A stretch of 49,999 bases of DNA from an uncultured Pseudomonadota bacterium (GCA_903927005.1 CAIYLH010000100.1:1-49999); one strand, 5' to 3'; positions 38,930 through 49,717 are shown, counted from the stretch's first letter. Notes: generated by a model not told the origin, from the letters alone. Made by a program: numbers and translations.

Positions 38930-41143
38930 GTGCAACGCCGTGTCGGGTGGCAATGCGGCGCGTGTGACGGCTTCTGTCAGTAACGGCGATGCCTTGTAGA
39001 CGGCGGCGGCTAGCGCGTCCGCAAACGGTTGTGGTGCCGCCAGAGCGTTGCCCTGACCGTAGGTCACGCCGAGCGCGCCCAGCTGGTTGGCCGCTGCATG
39101 TGATCCGACGCACTCGGCCACCGTGTCGAGGCCGAGCTGGCGCGCGACCTGCACTATGCCGCGCACCATTGCCTCGGCGCGATGGTCAGTCGCAAGCTCG
39201 CGGACGAACGCCCCGTCGATCTTCAGGGCTGTCACCCGCAGCGAGTTAAGGGTTGCGAGCGAGTTTGCGCCGGTGCCGAAATCGTCGATAGAGCAGTGGC
39301 AGCCGATCGCCCGCAGCGCGTCGATCACGGTGCGCGCCGCATCCATGTTGGCAACGATCGTCGGTTCGCTGATCTCGAAGCTGAGCAGGGCGGGAGAGAC
39401 GCGGTACGCCTGCAGCCCCTTTTGAATGCGTTCGACCAGTCCTGGCTGGCGTAGCGACTGACCCGACAGGTTCAGCGAGAACACGACCCCACGACGTTCC
39501 AGCACGGCGGCGACCGGTTCGAGTCGGCGCAAGGCCTCGCCGAGTACCCATTCGTCGAGGCGTGCGGTCAGCTGATGACGATCCGCAATCGCGATGAACT
39601 GTTCGGCGGCGATGGTCTGGCCTTCTTCGCCCGGCAGCCGTGCGAGCAGTTCGTAGCGGTCGGGGCGGCTGGCGTCCCATAACGGCGTGAGACTCTGGGC
39701 GTGTAGCGCCAGCGCGCCCTTCTCGATCGCTGCTAGCAGCGCGCGATACAGGCGCTGCTCGCGCTGCCGCTCGGCAGGTCGTGCATCGGAGGCTGCGTAC
39801 ACTTCGACGTGGTTGCGGCCGGACTCTTTGGCGATGCTGCACGCCGACTCGGCGCTTGCGAGCGAGTGTTCCGGTGTCGATCCCGGTCCGATGGGGGCCA
39901 GCCCGTAGCTCAGCGAGACCCGCACTCCGGCCAGCGGCTCGGCGAGTGCGAGTGTCGACACCGCCATGCGTACGGACTCGGTCCAGGCCAGGGCCGCTTC
40001 GAGCGAGGGCGTATCTAGCAGTGCGACGAAGCTGTCGCTGCCCAGTCGCGCCGTTATGCTCTCGCCGGGAAGTTCCTGGTTGCGCCAGATGTCGGCGATG
40101 CCGCGCAGCACGCTGTCGCCGGCGTTAAAGCCGTACAGTTCATTGGTGGCCCGCAGGTCATTAATGTCTGCGTGCACCAGCCAGCGGCCGTCCTGCGGCG
40201 CTCGCAGCAGTTGGCTCGCGACGCGCTCGTCGAATGCATGCCGTGTCAGCAGGCCGGTCGTGCTGTCGAAGCAGGTGTCGATCACTTCGTGCAGGCGTGG
40301 CGTCAGTCGCTCGAGCATGCGCGCCTCGCGCGCCTCGAACGGCCGGCTGTCGCTGCGGTTGAAGGCGACTGCGACTCCCAGCACCTGGCCCCGGCGAATC
40401 AGTGGCACGCATAGAATCCGGAATGGCACCAGAGCGCCGCTGCCGGTATCGCGCACCTTGTTCACGATGAGTGTCTTCTGCTGCAGTTGTGCGACACGCA
40501 GCAGGTGGCGGCTTACCAGCCCGCGCAGGGTATCGAGTTCGGTCGGTTGCAGAATGCAGCGTGGCGCCACACGTTCCAGACGACGGGTCGGCACATGCAG
40601 CAGCGCTACATCGCAGCCTGCGCGTGCTGCGAAGGCATCCATCAGCAGTTGCAGCGAGTCGCCGGCGCCTGCCGGCACTTCGGCCTGGCTCATGTCGAAC
40701 AGCCACTGCAGTTCCTGCGTGTCTTCGACGTTGAATCGGCCCGTGTCGAGGACGCGCTGTTGGGCGAGATCGCGGCGCGCGACAGTTAGCAGGGGGGCGA
40801 GTAGGCGTTCGACGGCCTCGAACGCGGGCAGTTCGGCGTCGCGACCGCCGCTCCGGCACACGATCGCCAGCACGCCGAGTACGCCGCTACGCTCGTCGCG
40901 TAGCACGAAGCCGTAGGCCGGCATGTCCTCGAGCACTTCGCGCGTGCCGGCGATGCTGGCCGAGTCGCGTGCTGATTCAAGCAGTTCGAGTACTACCGGT
41001 CGCAGGTCCTGCAGGTCGGCGCCATCGGCGCTCCAAATGAGGTCGGCGTCAGGGGCATACAGGTAGATGCCGCGCGCGCGCGGCATCAGTGTGCGCAGCA
41101 GCTGTGCGTAGGGCGCGAAGTCGAACGACGGGTACACCGACAT
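38927..41143 (-). CDS. GAF-like/GGDEF/EAL protein, probable cyclic-di-GMP phosphodiesterase with degenerate GGDEF
   Basis: 738 residues. The N-terminal half (about 1-290) looks like one or two GAF-like sensor domains. A GGDEF domain follows (about 293-450) whose signature is GSDSF (368-372), so diguanylate cyclase activity is unlikely. The EAL domain (about 465-715) keeps the catalytic set: ELLAR (498-502), Asn558 in SLNLS, Glu590 in FEISEP, Asp620-Asp621 in IDDFGTG, Lys641 in LKID, Glu677 and Gln697. It therefore probably hydrolyses cyclic-di-GMP, with the GGDEF part perhaps binding GTP as an allosteric site. There is no membrane segment or signal peptide. No ribosome binding site precedes the ATG, but a -10-like TTAGCT lies seven bases upstream. 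Confidence 0.87.
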   Translation of the reverse strand: MSVYPSFDFAPYAQLLRTLMPRARGIYLYAPDADLIWSADGADLQDLRPVVLELLESARDSASIAGTREVLEDMPAYGFVLRDERSGVLGVLAIVCRSGGRDAELPAFEAVERLLAPLLTVARRDLAQQRVLDTGRFNVEDTQELQWLFDMSQAEVPAGAGDSLQLLMDAFAARAGCDVALLHVPTRRLERVAPRCILQPTELDTLRGLVSRHLLRVAQLQQKTLIVNKVRDTGSGALVPFRILCVPLIRRGQVLGVAVAFNRSDSRPFEAREARMLERLTPRLHEVIDTCFDSTTGLLTRHAFDERVASQLLRAPQDGRWLVHADINDLRATNELYGFNAGDSVLRGIADIWRNQELPGESITARLGSDSFVALLDTPSLEAALAWTESVRMAVSTLALAEPLAGVRVSLSYGLAPIGPGSTPEHSLASAESACSIAKESGRNHVEVYAASDARPAERQREQRLYRALLAAIEKGALALHAQSLTPLWDASRPDRYELLARLPGEEGQTIAAEQFIAIADRHQLTARLDEWVLGEALRRLEPVAAVLERRGVVFSLNLSGQSLRQPGLVERIQKGLQAYRVSPALLSFEISEPTIVANMDAARTVIDALRAIGCHCSIDDFGTGANSLATLNSLRVTALKIDGAFVRELATDHRAEAMVRGIVQVARQLGLDTVAECVGSHAAANQLGALGVTYGQGNALAAPQPFADALAAAVYKASPLLTEAVTRAALPPDTALH

Positions 41144-41150
41144 GGGGATC

Positions 41151-41156
41151 AGCTAA
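41151..41156 (-). promoter_or_regulatory. -10-like box (TTAGCT) before the EAL-domain gene
   Basis: TTAGCT reads leftward at 41156-41151 and is separated from the ATG (41143) by seven bases (GATCCCC). No Shine-Dalgarno is present; a leaderless transcript is plausible. The -35 region is not recognisable. Confidence 0.35.
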
Positions 41157-41254
41157 TCGCTTGCAAGGGGCAGATGATTCCACCTGCGGGTGCGCCGGAG
41201 CGTGGCGCGGGTCACGTTTCGCGTCAGGAGAATTTTACATAATATCTGCTGAGG

Positions 41255-42745
41255 CTAGCCGGCCCAGGCGCGTGAGCGCTCCACTGCCCGGGCCCAGTCG
41301 GCGCGCCGTGCAAGCGCGCCGGCGCTCCCTGGACCCGGTTCGAAGCGGTGGCCGGCGCGCCACTGCGCGGCTACTGTCGCTTCGCTGTCCCAGAACTGGG
41401 CGCCCAGGCCTGCCAGATAGGCCGCCCCCAGCGCCGTCGTCTCGGTGATCGCGGGCCGCACGACGGGTACCCCGAGCAGGTCCGCCTGGAACTGCATCAG
41501 CATGTTGTTGGAGGTGGCGCCGCCGTCGACGCGCAGTTCCAGTAGCGGCCGACCGGCGTCGCCTTGCATCGCGTTGAGCACGTCGGCCGTCTGGAACGCG
41601 ATTGCTTCGAGCGCGGCGCGCGCAAGGTGGCCACGCTGGGTGCCGCGAGTGATCCCGACGAGCGTGCCGCGCGCGTGGGGATCCCAGTAGGGAGCGCCCA
41701 GCCCGGTGAACGCCGGCACGAGGTAGACGCCGCCCGTGTCCGGTACGGTCGCGGCGAGCGCCTCGACATCGGCGGAGTGCTCGATGATGCCGAGGCCGTC
41801 GCGTAGCCATTGCACCACGGCACCGCCGACGAACACGCTGCCTTCGAGCGCATACACCCGCTCCGTGCGTTGCCAGCCGATCGTCGACAGCAGGCGGTGG
41901 CGTGAGGCCAGCGGCTGGTGGCCGGTGTTCATCAACATGAAGCAGCCGGTGCCGTAGGTGTTCTTGGCCATGCCAGGTGTGAAGCAGGCCTGGCCAAACA
42001 GCGCTGCCTGCTGGTCGCCGGCAATGCCGGTGATGGGTATGCGTCGGCCGCCGAGATCGGCGTGTGGCGCGACCGAGGGGTCGAGCGAGGAGGCGACGAC
42101 TTCAGGCAGGCATGCCAGCGGAATTTCCAGCAGCTCGAGCATCCGCTCAGACCAGCGAGCGGTGTGCAGATCCAGCAGCAGCGTGCGACTGGCGTTGCTC
42201 ACATCGGTCAGGTGGGCGCGCCCGCCGGTCAGCTTCCAGATGAGCCAGCTGTCGATGGTTCCGAACGCAAGTTCGCCGCTGGCGGCCCGTGCGCGTCCGT
42301 TCGGCACATGGTCCAGCAGCCAGGCGAGCTTGGTGCCCGAGAAGTACGGGTCCAGCGTCAGCCCGGTAATGCGTGCCACCTCGGCCTCGTGCCCGGCGGC
42401 GGCGAGCGCAGCGCAATGGTCGGCAGTGCGGCGGTCCTGCCAGACGATTGCTGGTGCTACCGCGCGGCCGGTAGCGCGTTCCCATAGGACGGTGGTCTCG
42501 CGTTGGTTGGTGATGCCGATCGCTGCGACTTCCTTGGCGTCAACGCCGGCGCGCGTCAGGACCTCGGCCATCGTCGCGGACTGGGAGGCCCAGATCTCCT
42601 CGGGGTCGTGCTCCACCCAGCCGGGCGCGGGGAAGTGCTGTGCGAACTCCCGCTGCGCGGTCGCGACCGGCCTGCCGCTGGCGTCGAACAGGATGGATCT
42701 GGAGCTACTCGTTCCCTGGTCCAGTGCGAGGACGTAGCGTGCCAT
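41255..42745 (-). CDS. glpK: Glycerol kinase
   Basis: 496 residues. Phosphorylates glycerol to glycerol-3-phosphate with ATP. FGGY-kinase motifs typical of Glp[19 protein letters not shown] at the start, [65 protein letters not shown] and [18 protein letters not shown] 42745 follows GGAGAATC; upstream in-frame codons lie in glpD and are rejected. It is 16 bases downstream of glpD on the same strand, so glpD-glpK is an operon. No glycerol facilitator (glpF) gene is seen here. Confidence 0.95.
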   Translation of the reverse strand: MARYVLALDQGTSSSRSILFDASGRPVATAQREFAQHFPAPGWVEHDPEEIWASQSATMAEVLTRAGVDAKEVAAIGITNQRETTVLWERATGRAVAPAIVWQDRRTADHCAALAAAGHEAEVARITGLTLDPYFSGTKLAWLLDHVPNGRARAASGELAFGTIDSWLIWKLTGGRAHLTDVSNASRTLLLDLHTARWSERMLELLEIPLACLPEVVASSLDPSVAPHADLGGRRIPITGIAGDQQAALFGQACFTPGMAKNTYGTGCFMLMNTGHQPLASRHRLLSTIGWQRTERVYALEGSVFVGGAVVQWLRDGLGIIEHSADVEALAATVPDTGGVYLVPAFTGLGAPYWDPHARGTLVGITRGTQRGHLARAALEAIAFQTADVLNAMQGDAGRPLLELRVDGGATSNNMLMQFQADLLGVPVVRPAITETTALGAAYLAGLGAQFWDSEATVAAQWRAGHRFEPGPGSAGALARRADWARAVERSRAWAG

Positions 42746-42761
42746 CGGGCGATTCTCCGGA

Positions 42762-44264
42762 TCAGGCGGACGGGTGGGCCGCAAACCACGCGCCGATCGC
42801 GGCTTGCGCATCGGGTGGCAGGTGCAGGCCGAGCTTCGTGCGCCGCCACAGTACGTCCTCGGCGGTGCGTGCCCACTCGTGTGCCTGCAGGTAGCGCAAT
42901 TCGGCCTCGTACAGGCCACTAACGACCTCTGCGCCCAACTCGCCGAGCGTCTGGGCGTGACCCAGCCACTGGCTCAGGCGCGCGCCGTAAGTGCGCGCCC
43001 AGCGGTCCAGCAACCGCGCAGGCATCGCCGGATAGCGCCCCGACAGTTGTACCCGAAACGCCTCGAAGTCGGCGCCTGGCAGCTCGCCGCCAGGTAGCGG
43101 TGCACAGGCCGTCCAGGGAGCGGGACGCCGGCCGAGCGTCGGCAGCAGTTTTGCCATCGCATCTTCGGCCAGCCGCCGGTAAGTGGTGATCTTGCCGCCG
43201 AACACTGACAGCAGCGGCGGGCCGTCGGTGTCGAGCTCGAAGCTGTAGTCACGCGTCACGCTGGACGGGTCGGACGACTCATCCTCCAGCAGCGGTCGCA
43301 CACCCGAGTAGCTCCAGATCACCTCGGCCGGCGTCACGCTGCGGCGGAAGTGACGCGTGACCAGGTCGCACAGGTACGCGGTTTCATCGCCGTCGATTGT
43401 CGCGCGGGAGGCATCGCCGTGGTACTCGACGTCGGTCGTGCCGATCAGCGTGAACTCATGCTCATAGGGGATCGCGAAGATGATCCGTCGGTCTGCGTTC
43501 TGGAAGATGTAGGCATAGGGGTGGTCGAAGAGTCGCGGCACGATGATGTGGCTGCCTTTGACCAGCCTGACGGCGTTGCGTGAGCGGACCGGCGTTGCCT
43601 GGTCGAGGAAGCTGCCCACCCAGGGGCCGGCAGCGTTGACCACCGCCGCGGCGCGAACCCGTGTCGAGACCCCGTTGGCGGCGATCAGCGTAGCTGTCCA
43701 GGCGCCCTGCTCGCGCGCGATGCGCGTGCAGCGAGTGCGTGTGAGTATGCGTGCGCCGTGCGCGGCCGCGTCCATGGCATTGAGTACGACCAGCCGCGCA
43801 TCGTCGACCCAGACGTCGGAATACACGAAGCCCTTGCGGTGATCACTGCGTAGCGGCCGGCCGGCGGGATGACGCGTGAGGTCGATCGCCTCGGAGGCGG
43901 GCAGGCGACGCCGACGCGCCAGATGGTCGTACAGGAACAACCCGGCTCGAATCATCCACGCCGGCCGCAGGTGCGGCTCGTGCGGCAGAATGAAGCGCAG
44001 CGGCCACATGATGTGGGGAGCGGCATTCAGCAGGACCTCGCGCTCGGCGAGGGCCTTGCGCACGAGCCTGAACTCGTACTGCTCCAGGTAGCGCAGGCCG
44101 CCATGGATCAGCTTCGTACTGGACGATGAGGTATGGGCTGCGAGATCGTCCTTCTCGGCGAGCACGACCGACAGGCCTTGACCCGCGGCATCGCGTGCGA
44201 TGCCCGCGCCGTTGATGCCGCCACCGACTACCAGCAGGTCGCAGTCGATCGTGACGGCGGTCAC
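42762..44264 (-). CDS. glpD: Aerobic glycerol-3-phosphate dehydrogenase
   Basis: 500 residues from GTG 44264. A flavoprotein that oxidises glycerol-3-phosphate to dihydroxyacetone phosphate and passes electrons to quinone at the inner membrane. The start [26 protein letters not shown] is the GlpD FAD motif; [55 protein letters not shown] and [17 protein letters not shown] follow in the expected order. With the GTG at 44264 the length matches E. coli GlpD (501); the longer frame from a GTG at 44348 would add 28 unrelated residues. No strong ribosome binding site is seen, so the start is less certain than the gene. Confidence 0.94.
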   Translation of the reverse strand: MTAVTIDCDLLVVGGGINGAGIARDAAGQGLSVVLAEKDDLAAHTSSSSTKLIHGGLRYLEQYEFRLVRKALAEREVLLNAAPHIMWPLRFILPHEPHLRPAWMIRAGLFLYDHLARRRRLPASEAIDLTRHPAGRPLRSDHRKGFVYSDVWVDDARLVVLNAMDAAAHGARILTRTRCTRIAREQGAWTATLIAANGVSTRVRAAAVVNAAGPWVGSFLDQATPVRSRNAVRLVKGSHIIVPRLFDHPYAYIFQNADRRIIFAIPYEHEFTLIGTTDVEYHGDASRATIDGDETAYLCDLVTRHFRRSVTPAEVIWSYSGVRPLLEDESSDPSSVTRDYSFELDTDGPPLLSVFGGKITTYRRLAEDAMAKLLPTLGRRPAPWTACAPLPGGELPGADFEAFRVQLSGRYPAMPARLLDRWARTYGARLSQWLGHAQTLGELGAEVVSGLYEAELRYLQAHEWARTAEDVLWRRTKLGLHLPPDAQAAIGAWFAAHPSA

Positions 44265-44387
44265 GAGCGGTCTGCCGCGTGATGTTGCCGTGGCGACGGA
44301 GTGGGAGCGTGTGTGTTCATCGTCGGGTCCGGGCCTGGGAGCCGACACTTTACCGCACTGGGCCGCTGCTCGCGGCAGTCGGCCGGT

Positions 44388-45833
44388 TCAGGCGGCGTTG
44401 CGAGCCGCCACTGCCGCTCCCGACTCCGGCGGGGCGCCGAACCAATGCAGCTGGGTTGCGAGCCCGGCGACCTCGCCGACGATCAGCAGCGCCGGCGAGC
44501 GCACGGCGTGATCTGCCGCTAGTTGCTCGATCTGTGCCAGCGTGCCGACGACGACACGCTGCTCGGGTCTGCTGCCGTTCTCGATGAAGGCGATGGGCGT
44601 CGCCGGGTCACGGCCGTGCCGTATCAGCTCTGTGCGCAGCTGCGCCAGCATGGCCACGCCCATGTACACCGCGAGCGTCTCGCGCGCCGCCGCCAGTCCA
44701 CGCCAGTCGGTCGTGTCGAGGGACTCGCGGCAGTGGGCGGTCAGTAGCCGAACCGAGCCGGAGTGGTCGCGATGTGTCAGCGGGATGCCGGCATAGGATG
44801 CGCAGGCGAGGGCCGCGGTGACGCCCGGTACGACTTCATAGGGGATGCCGTGAGCGCGCAGGAATTCAAGCTCCTCGCCGCCGCGGCCGAACACGAACGG
44901 GTCACCGCCTTTGAGCCGCACGACGCGTCTGCCGGCGAGGGCGTGCTCCAGCATCAGCTGGTGGATCTGCTGCTGTGCGACGCTGTGGCCATGACCGGTC
45001 TTGCCGACCTCGATCAGGTCGGCTTCGCGACGCGCCAGCAAGAGCACTTCGTGGGACACGAGTCGGTCGTGCAGTACGACATCCGCGCCCTGCAGCGCGC
45101 GCAGCGCCTTGAGCGTCAGCAGGCCGGGGTCGCCAGGGCCGGCGCCGACCAGCGCGACGCTGCCGCAGCGCTTGTCCTGCGTCGACGCGGCGGATGGGTG
45201 GCTGTAGCGGGCGAGCTCGCTGGCGATGAGCTCGGCGGCGGCGGCGGGCCTCGCGTGGCGTACCAGCGCCGCTACCGGTCCGTCGAGTAGCCAGTCGTAG
45301 AACCGGCGGCGTGCCGAAAGGTCTGGAATCGCAGTGCGGATTCGGCTGCGCCAGGCAGCGGCGAATGCCGCGAAGCGGCCGAGCGATTCGTCGACGACGG
45401 TCTCCAGCTGCGCACGGATGCGCCGGGCAAGCACCGGTGCCGTGCCGCCAGTGGAGACCGCCACGACGATCGGCGAGCGATCGATGATCGCGGGCAGGAT
45501 GCCGGTTGACAGTTCCAGGTCGTCGACAACATTGGCGATGATGCCGCGCTGTTCTGCCGCGCGGGCGACGCCGGCGTTGACGACGCGATCGGAAGTAGCG
45601 GCAATGACGAGTCTTGCCCCCTCCAAGTCATGCGCCTCGAACTGCCGCGGCACGTGTTCGAGGCGCCCGGCCTCGCGAGCCGCTTGCAGCGCTGCCGTCA
45701 GCGTGGGTGCGACTACCTTCAGCCTTGCGCCGCTTTCGGCCACCAGCGCGAGCTTGCGCTCCGCAATTGTGCCGCCGCCGACGATCACTACCAGGCGATC
45801 GCGCAGGTCGAGGAACAAAGGGAAGTAGCGCAT
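44388..45833 (-). CDS. cysG: Siroheme synthase (precorrin-2 dehydrogenase/ferrochelatase fused to uroporphyrinogen-III methyltransferase)
   Basis: 481 residues, the bifunctional fusion that makes siroheme for sulfite reductase. N-terminal domain: [26 protein letters not shown] (NAD motif) and NVVDD with Asp104, aligned to the catalytic aspartate of Salmonella/E. coli CysG. The position equivalent to the phosphorylated Ser128 is Thr128 ([16 protein letters not shown]). C-terminal SUMT domain: [46 protein letters not shown] and [16 protein letters not shown]. It starts 13 bases after the sulfite reductase hemoprotein stop and is cotranscribed with its client enzyme. Its end is about 120 bases before glpD. 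Confidence 0.94.
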   Translation of the reverse strand: MRYFPLFLDLRDRLVVIVGGGTIAERKLALVAESGARLKVVAPTLTAALQAAREAGRLEHVPRQFEAHDLEGARLVIAATSDRVVNAGVARAAEQRGIIANVVDDLELSTGILPAIIDRSPIVVAVSTGGTAPVLARRIRAQLETVVDESLGRFAAFAAAWRSRIRTAIPDLSARRRFYDWLLDGPVAALVRHARPAAAAELIASELARYSHPSAASTQDKRCGSVALVGAGPGDPGLLTLKALRALQGADVVLHDRLVSHEVLLLARREADLIEVGKTGHGHSVAQQQIHQLMLEHALAGRRVVRLKGGDPFVFGRGGEELEFLRAHGIPYEVVPGVTAALACASYAGIPLTHRDHSGSVRLLTAHCRESLDTTDWRGLAAARETLAVYMGVAMLAQLRTELIRHGRDPATPIAFIENGSRPEQRVVVGTLAQIEQLAADHAVRSPALLIVGEVAGLATQLHWFGAPPESGAAVAARNAA

Positions 45834-45846
45834 GCGCAGCCGTCCG

Positions 45847-47502
45847 TCAGGCAGCCGGCATGCCGGTGCGCCAAAGGTAATCGCCGAAGCGCTCGTCGGG
45901 CTCGCGTGCGGCGGCGAAGCCCGCGAACATCACGTCGAGCTCGGCGAGGATCGCAGCCTCGTCCAGATTCTCGCGATACAGCACGTTCAGCCGCTCGCCG
46001 CGGGCGTCACCGCCAAGATGCAGGTTGTAGCGGCCCGGTGCCTTGCCGATCAGCCCGATCTCGGCGAGGTAGGGTCGTGCGCAGCCGTTCGGGCAGCCGG
46101 TGACTCGCAGGCTCAGCGGCACATCCGCGACGCCATGGTTCTCCAGCAATGTTTCGAGCTTGCCAAGCAGTTGTGGCAGGTAGCGCTCGGCCTCTGCCAT
46201 CGCCAACGGACAGGTTGGCATCGACACGCATGCAAGCGCGTCGCGGCGCACGGCTGCGCCGTGTTCGGCGGCGTCCAGCCGATATTGGGCGATGACAGCA
46301 TCGATCGTGGCGCGATCCGCCTCGGCTACGCCTGCGACGGTTGCGTTCTGGTTGGCAGTCACGCGGAAGTCGCCGCGATGGATACGGGCGAGTTCGCGCC
46401 AGCCAGTCAACCAGGGCTGGTTGTAGCGGTCGGCGATCCTGCCGGCCGGGACTCGCAGCGTGCGGTGCCAGCGGCCGTCGAAGCCCTGCTGCCAGCCGAA
46501 GCGGTCGCTGTTGGAAGTGAACGCATAGGGTCGCGCCGGCTCGAGCGTCACGCCGGAACGCTTTTCGACCTCCGCGATGAACCAGGCCAGCCCGCGGTCG
46601 GCGATCGTGTATTTGAGGCGCGCGTGCTTGCGGTTGGTGCGATCGCCAAAGTCGCGCTGGGTCGTCATCACCGCTTCAGCCACCCCAAGGACCGCCTCAA
46701 CCGGCAGGAAGCCGGCGACGTCGGCAAGGCGCGGGAAGGTCTTGGGGTCGCCATGCGTGGCGCCGAGTCCGCCGCCGACGGTGAGGTTGAAGCCGACCAG
46801 GCGGCCTTGCTCCACGATTGCGATGAAGCCGAGGTCATGAGCGAGCACGTCGACGTCGTTGGAGGGCGGCACGGCGATGGCGGTCTTGAACTTGCGCGGC
46901 AGGAACGATTTTCCGTACAGCGGCTCGACCTCTGGCGTGCCCTCCAGCTTCTCCCCATCCAGCCAGATCTCGTGATACGCGCGGGTCTTCGGCAGCAGGT
47001 GCTCGGAGAGCCGCTGCGCAAGCTCGGCAACCTCGAGATGTGCTGGCGACTCGACCGGATTAGAGCTGGCAATGACGTTGCGGTTAACATCGCCGCAGGT
47101 CGCGATGGTGTCCATCAGTTCGGCATTCATCGCCGCCATGGACGCTTTCATGTCGCCCTTGGCGATGCCATGAAACTGGAATGTCTGGCGCGTGGTCAAT
47201 CGAATGCTTTCATTCGCATAGCGGCGTGCGATCGAGTCGATCGCGAGCCACTGTGCGGGCGTGCACACGCCGCCGGGCAGCCGCAGGCGCACCATGAAGC
47301 GCCACAGCGGCTCGAGTTTCTGCAGGCGACGCTCCTCGCGGATGTCGCGATCGTCCTGTTGGTAGCTGCCGTGCAGGCGCACGAGCTGCGCGTCGTCGTC
47401 GGCAAGCCCTCCCGTGGTTGGGTCGGCCAGGCCGTGCGCGATCGTGCCGCGCAAGCCCCGGCTTTCGGACTTAATTTTCTCGACGGGGGTAAGTTCAGTC
47501 AT
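45847..47502 (-). CDS. cysI: Sulfite reductase (NADPH) hemoprotein, beta subunit
   Basis: 551 residues from ATG 47502, selected because GAGG lies four bases upstream; an ATG at 47520 overlaps the cysJ stop and has no ribosome binding site. It reduces sulfite to sulfide using siroheme and a 4Fe-4S cluster. The cluster cysteines are visible in [17 protein letters not shown] and [16 protein letters not shown]. Other blocks match Cys[70 protein letters not shown] and [10 protein letters not shown]. The gene is between cysJ and cysG; the order J-I-G lets electron donor, enzyme and cofactor synthesis be made together. Confidence 0.95.
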   Translation of the reverse strand: MTELTPVEKIKSESRGLRGTIAHGLADPTTGGLADDDAQLVRLHGSYQQDDRDIREERRLQKLEPLWRFMVRLRLPGGVCTPAQWLAIDSIARRYANESIRLTTRQTFQFHGIAKGDMKASMAAMNAELMDTIATCGDVNRNVIASSNPVESPAHLEVAELAQRLSEHLLPKTRAYHEIWLDGEKLEGTPEVEPLYGKSFLPRKFKTAIAVPPSNDVDVLAHDLGFIAIVEQGRLVGFNLTVGGGLGATHGDPKTFPRLADVAGFLPVEAVLGVAEAVMTTQRDFGDRTNRKHARLKYTIADRGLAWFIAEVEKRSGVTLEPARPYAFTSNSDRFGWQQGFDGRWHRTLRVPAGRIADRYNQPWLTGWRELARIHRGDFRVTANQNATVAGVAEADRATIDAVIAQYRLDAAEHGAAVRRDALACVSMPTCPLAMAEAERYLPQLLGKLETLLENHGVADVPLSLRVTGCPNGCARPYLAEIGLIGKAPGRYNLHLGGDARGERLNVLYRENLDEAAILAELDVMFAGFAAAREPDERFGDYLWRTGMPAA

Positions 47503-47509
47503 CTGCGCC

Positions 47510-49297
47510 TCAGTAGACATCGCGTGCGTAGCGCCGGGTGGCGGCCAGCTCATTCAGGTATTCGGTTGCGTCCTCGCGTGAGCGGCCGCCGTGTTCGGCG
47601 ATTACCTCGATAAGCGCGGCGTGTACGTCCGGCGCCATGTGCTGCGCATCGCCACAGACGTACAGGTGTGCGCCACCGTCGAGCCACTCATACAACGCGC
47701 GTCCGTGCTCACGCAGCCGATCCTGCACGTATACCTTCTGTGCCTGATCACGCGAGAACGCGACGTCGAGTCGATTCAACGCGCCCTTCTTCAGGGCAGC
47801 CTGCCATTCGAGCTGGTAGAGGAAATCGCGTTCACGGCGCCGGCCACCAAAGATCAGCCAGTTGCGCCCGCGTGCGCCGTCGGCCTGACGTTGTTGGACG
47901 AAGCCGCGGAACGGTGCGACGCCGGTACCTGGTCCAATCATCACGATGTCGCGTGCGCCGTCGGTGGGGACACGGAAGCGCTGGTTCGGCTCGACGAAGG
48001 CGCGCACACGGCTTCCGGCGCGCGACGTGGCCAGTTGCCAGGAGGTTGGTCCAACCCGGTGTTCTCCGCCGTGGGTGTAGTCGATGACTGCGACGGTGAG
48101 GTGCGCCTCGTCGCCGACTTCGCGGCGGCTAGACGCGACCGAATACAGCCGTGGTGCGAGCGGGTGAAGCGCACGCACCAGGCTTTCGGCGTCCCAGCTG
48201 GCGGGGAAGCGGAGCAGCAGGTCGACGACCTGCTGCTCCTTTAGAGTTGCCCGCAGCTTCGCCGCCTGTTCGGGCCGCAGCCAGTCTGCCAACTCTGCGC
48301 TGCCACTGCGTTCGGCCAGTGTTTCCAGCAGCGGGCGCGCGATGCGCGCCACTTCGCGGCGGGTGCGCAGCCAGTCGCCTAGCGGTGCTGTCGTGTCGTC
48401 GAGGGTGACTGACTCGGCTGCATCAAGGCGCGTCAGCGACAGGACCTGATCAATTATCAGCATCGGGTTGTCAGCGACGATGCCAATGGCATCGCCCGCC
48501 TCGTACTCGAAGTGCCGATCGGGCAGGACGAGTTCCAGATGGCGCACGTCACGGTCGGCGTTGCGCGCTGTAATGCGCGCATTGGCAGCCACCTCGACTT
48601 CGAGCGGCGCCTCGCGCGACGCCAGTAGCGGCGCGGGGGCGTGCAGCAGCGTGACGCTGGCCAGCTGAGGCGCCGATTCGCCCAGCTCCTGGTGGGCGAG
48701 CGCAACCGCCTGTTCGGTCCAGGGAGTGGCGCGGGTGTCGTAGTCGACATCGCACTCGACACGCTCGGCCAGGCGGCGTGCGCCGAGCTCCGCCAGACGC
48801 TCGTCTAGTTGCCGGCCGGTTGCGCAGAACTGTGGATAACTGGAGTCGCCTAGCGCCAGTACGGCGTATGTCAGTGAGGCGAGCCTGGGCGCCCGACGGC
48901 CACTGAGTAGGTCAATCAGCGCGCGGGCGTCGTCCGGCGGCTCGCCGTCGCCGTGAGTGCTTGTGATCAGGTAGACGAGCCGCTCCTGGGCGAGCTGGCG
49001 AGGCGAGTAGTCGGCGACATTCGTCACCGACGCGGCGAGGCCAGCGGCCTCGAGGCTGCGGCCGAGCTTTTCGGCGACCCGCCGGCCATTGCCGGTCTGC
49101 GAGGCATACAGAATGGTGGCTCGTGCGCTAGGCGCTGCGGCTGCGCCGCCGCGTGCGCGGTCCGCCGCGAGACCCGCCAGGTAGCCGCTGGCCCAGTAGA
49201 GGGCGGCCGGGTCGAGGTCGCCGACCGCCGCCTGCAGTCGTATCAGGCGTTCCGCGGTCACCGGCGGTGGGGCGTGGGGGAGGGGAATCGCGCTCAT
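47510..49297 (-). CDS. cysJ: Sulfite reductase (NADPH) flavoprotein, alpha subunit
   Basis: 595 residues from ATG 49297 (E. coli CysJ has 599). It carries electrons from NADPH through FAD and FMN to CysI. The flavodoxin domain (about 60-200) has ILYASQTGNGRRVAEKL and STHGDGEPPDDA. The FAD-binding part contains LAPRLYSVASS. The NADPH domain has IGPGTGVAPFRGFVQQR and YVCGDAQHMAPDVH, with the family C-terminus RRYARDVY. The in-frame ATG at 49459 would add 54 residues with no family resemblance. cysI starts seven bases after its stop. The upstream region holds a GGGCAAA/TTTGCCC inverted repeat but no clear CysB site. Confidence 0.94.
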   Translation of the reverse strand: MSAIPLPHAPPPVTAERLIRLQAAVGDLDPAALYWASGYLAGLAADRARGGAAAAPSARATILYASQTGNGRRVAEKLGRSLEAAGLAASVTNVADYSPRQLAQERLVYLITSTHGDGEPPDDARALIDLLSGRRAPRLASLTYAVLALGDSSYPQFCATGRQLDERLAELGARRLAERVECDVDYDTRATPWTEQAVALAHQELGESAPQLASVTLLHAPAPLLASREAPLEVEVAANARITARNADRDVRHLELVLPDRHFEYEAGDAIGIVADNPMLIIDQVLSLTRLDAAESVTLDDTTAPLGDWLRTRREVARIARPLLETLAERSGSAELADWLRPEQAAKLRATLKEQQVVDLLLRFPASWDAESLVRALHPLAPRLYSVASSRREVGDEAHLTVAVIDYTHGGEHRVGPTSWQLATSRAGSRVRAFVEPNQRFRVPTDGARDIVMIGPGTGVAPFRGFVQQRQADGARGRNWLIFGGRRRERDFLYQLEWQAALKKGALNRLDVAFSRDQAQKVYVQDRLREHGRALYEWLDGGAHLYVCGDAQHMAPDVHAALIEVIAEHGGRSREDATEYLNELAATRRYARDVY

Positions 49298-49717
49298 GTA
49301 AGCTCGGCGGGCATTGAACAGGGCGTGATCGTAGGTAGCGGCCCTCGTGCCTGAAAGCCACTTGTCGTTATGGGTCGATAACCATTCAGCACGAGAGTGG
49401 GGTTGGCCCTTGAGTGAGGGGGTAGAGGGCAAACCGTCGAAAGAGTGGTATTTGCCCACACTTTCCTGTAGGGTGGGCTACGGCTCGTGTCCCTTTGTCC
49501 TTTTTTGCCTCCTGTCGCCCGGGTTCTCCGGGGCTGACACTGACATCAAAAGCGCTGAGAGTCCGATCCAAGGTGGCGGTTGTGAACGTCCCCGGGTTTT
49601 GGGCTCAGTGCCTTTAAAGTCCGGAGACGAGCGCTCCGCAGTCAGTTCTGGTCTCTGGTGTTTCGGCCTTTTTTAAATGCGCCGCGCTCGGGACCTTGTT
49701 AGTGAGTGATCGCAAAA
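49298..49717. other. Long intergenic region between cysJ and the RRM protein gene
   Basis: About 420 bases, divergent, without a supported gene. It contains an inverted repeat GGGCAAA (49427-49433)/TTTGCCC (49451-49457) with a 17-base spacer. It also has two T-runs (around 49500 and 49671), a small hairpin CCCGG/CCGGG (49518-49532) and another, CGGAG/CTCCG (49622-49638). The right half is less GC-rich and could form a structured leader for the RRM gene, as long 5' leaders are known for cold-regulated RNA-binding protein genes. No promoter could be assigned with confidence on either strand. Confidence 0.45.

Noticed and set aside
45832-47613. 593-codon plus-strand frame antisense to cysI
   Set aside because: The sulfite reductase cysteines and siroheme motifs lie on the minus strand; the plus frame has no family features.
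49386-49571. 61-codon minus-strand frame in the cysJ-RRM intergenic region
   Set aside because: No ribosome binding site, hydrophobicity pattern or family resemblance; it is in a region that looks regulatory.
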